Assembly (NCBI RefSeq): GCF_003402235.1
Contig: NZ_QEWO01000005.1
Span: forward strand, 1-64,000
DNA length: 64,000 bases
Direction: 5' to 3'
Source: Parahaliea mediterranea
GTDB lineage: Bacteria > Pseudomonadota > Gammaproteobacteria > Pseudomonadales > Halieaceae
The position numbers and the translations under genes were made by a program. Positions 63,079 to 64,000 of the stretch are shown one piece after another; positions within the stretch are counted from its first letter, which is position 1, and every line of letters begins with the position of its first letter. The notes beneath the pieces were generated by a model. The model was not told the DNA's origin, did not search any database, and saw nothing but the letters and a program-made list of their open reading frames with translations.

Positions 63079-64000
63079 GCGGCGGTGCCCTCCCAGCGGC
63101 TGAAGGCCACGGCGACGTCTTCCACCCGTGCCAGGCGGGTGCGCGACACGCGCGACAACAGGGTGTGCACAAGCAGGGCGGGAATGGCCACCACCAGGCC
63201 CAGCTCGGTGGTGATCAGCGCCTTGGAGATACCGCTGGAGACCACCTGCGGGTCGCCGGCGCCAAACAGCGTCATCAGCTGGAAGGTCTCGATCATTCCG
63301 CTCACCGTGCCCAGCAGGCCCAGCAGGGGCGACACGGCGGCGATGATGGTGAGGGCGCCCAGCCAGCTTTCCAGGGCGTGTTTGTGGCGACCCAGCTCGG
63401 TGAACAGTAGGTCGTCTCGCAGGTTGCCGGCGGGGGTGTCCAGGGTGATGTCGAGCAGGCGCCGGACGACCCCGCTGGCGCCGCCCCGGGCGCGCTCCAC
63501 CGCAGCGCGATCGGCCGTGGCACCCAACTCGCCCTGCAGAGTGCCGTCGGTGCCGCTGGCGAGTCGACGGAACTGCCACAGCTTGCCCAGTGCCACCGCC
63601 AACGCCACCAGGCCCAGGCCCAGTATGGGCAGCGCCCAAAGGCCGCCGCGCTGGATATGGGACAGCAGGGTCTCGCCGGCTCCGGCGGCCAGCGCGGTGC
63701 TGTCGAGCCCGGGGTGGAAGGTGATGAAGCCGGCGTGCTGGCGCTGCAGTTGCGACAGGTCGGCCCGGGCCTCGTCCCCCAGGGGATAATCCAGTGCGCG
63801 CGGGGCGCCGCTGCCGCGCTCCAGCAGGCCGCCCTGGTCGCCGTTGTTGAGCAGGTACCAGCTGGCAGGGCCGATGCCGATGGTGTGGGCCGGCGCCAGC
63901 TCGCCGCTGGCGAGCACGATTTCTTCTTCACGCCAGTGGGGCAGCACCCGCCCGGCGGTGTCATCCACCCGCGCGCGCAGCCGCTCAAGGCGCGAGGGGC
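63075..64000 (-). CDS. ExbB/TolQ-family proton channel with extended N-terminus (5' end outside window)
   Basis: The frame is open to the right edge, so the start is not visible. The visible 308 residues comprise a periplasmic-type N-terminal region (about 1-110 from the edge), a membrane helix (GGLWALPILGLGLVALAVAL), a cytoplasmic loop and the channel core ALTIIAAVSPLLGLLGTVSG and ALITTELGLVVAIPALLVHT. Long-N-terminus ExbB proteins of this kind start the TonB2-type operons, often behind a DUF3450 gene that would lie beyond the edge. Confidence 0.9.
   Translation of the reverse strand, partial: PSRLERLRARVDDTAGRVLPHWREEEIVLASGELAPAHTIGIGPASWYLLNNGDQGGLLERGSGAPRALDYPLGDEARADLSQLQRQHAGFITFHPGLDSTALAAGAGETLLSHIQRGGLWALPILGLGLVALAVALGKLWQFRRLASGTDGTLQGELGATADRAAVERARGGASGVVRRLLDITLDTPAGNLRDDLLFTELGRHKHALESWLGALTIIAAVSPLLGLLGTVSGMIETFQLMTLFGAGDPQVVSSGISKALITTELGLVVAIPALLVHTLLSRVSRTRLARVEDVAVAFSRWEGTAA

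Overview
This 64 kb window is the replication-origin neighbourhood of a Gram-negative gammaproteobacterium. The order gyrB-recF-dnaN-dnaA // rpmH-rnpA-yidD-yidC-mnmE ... mnmG-rsmG-parA-parB-atpIBEFHAGDC ... glmU-glmS is the Pseudomonas/Cellvibrio-type arrangement. Several TonB-dependent receptors with a sulfatase, a C-C bond hydrolase type enzyme and a bile-acid-type symporter fit a marine oligotroph of the Cellvibrionales/Halieaceae/Spongiibacteraceae kind. That placement is an inference from gene order and content; no rRNA gene is present. Left part (1-20.2 kb): a mosaic of uptake and catabolism units. A FecR-like sensor with an STN-bearing TonB-dependent transducer is followed by a sodium/bile-acid-type symporter and a C-C hydrolase type alpha/beta hydrolase. 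Next comes a decayed patch (5.6-7.3 kb) with two antitoxin genes that have no intact toxin and a broken tyrosine recombinase. A receptor / DUF1214-like / arylsulfatase operon follows, divergent from a membrane-anchored AraC regulator. Then come an AT-rich receptor plus exported tyrosine-phosphatase pair, a TetR regulator with two operator-like palindromes, an SDR dehydrogenase and an EthD-like protein. Accessory insertion (20.2-26.3 kb): an internally deleted IS21 element has cut off a type I restriction gene, leaving only the hsdR C-terminus. Beyond it lie a YgjP/SprT-like metallopeptidase and a low-GC stand-alone reverse transcriptase. The 913 bp leader of the reverse transcriptase carries a perfect 125 bp direct repeat and many hairpins. 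This is the best candidate for an undescribed system. Core part (26.3-55.5 kb): replication initiation genes run leftwards, and ribosome, secretion, tRNA-modification, partition, ATP synthase and UDP-GlcNAc genes run rightwards, so the two fork directions appear to diverge between dnaA and rpmH. That gap has a perfect DnaA box beside an AT-rich tract. A second cluster of near-consensus DnaA boxes lies just upstream of the DUF2971 and mnmG genes. Two perfect parS palindromes sit inside recF, and the matching ParA/ParB pair is encoded here. Right part (55.7-64 kb): a secF without secD, a DUF6607-type exported protein, fumC, and a tightly overlapping exbB-exbB-exbD-tonB-TPR operon that runs off the right edge and could energise the receptors on the left.
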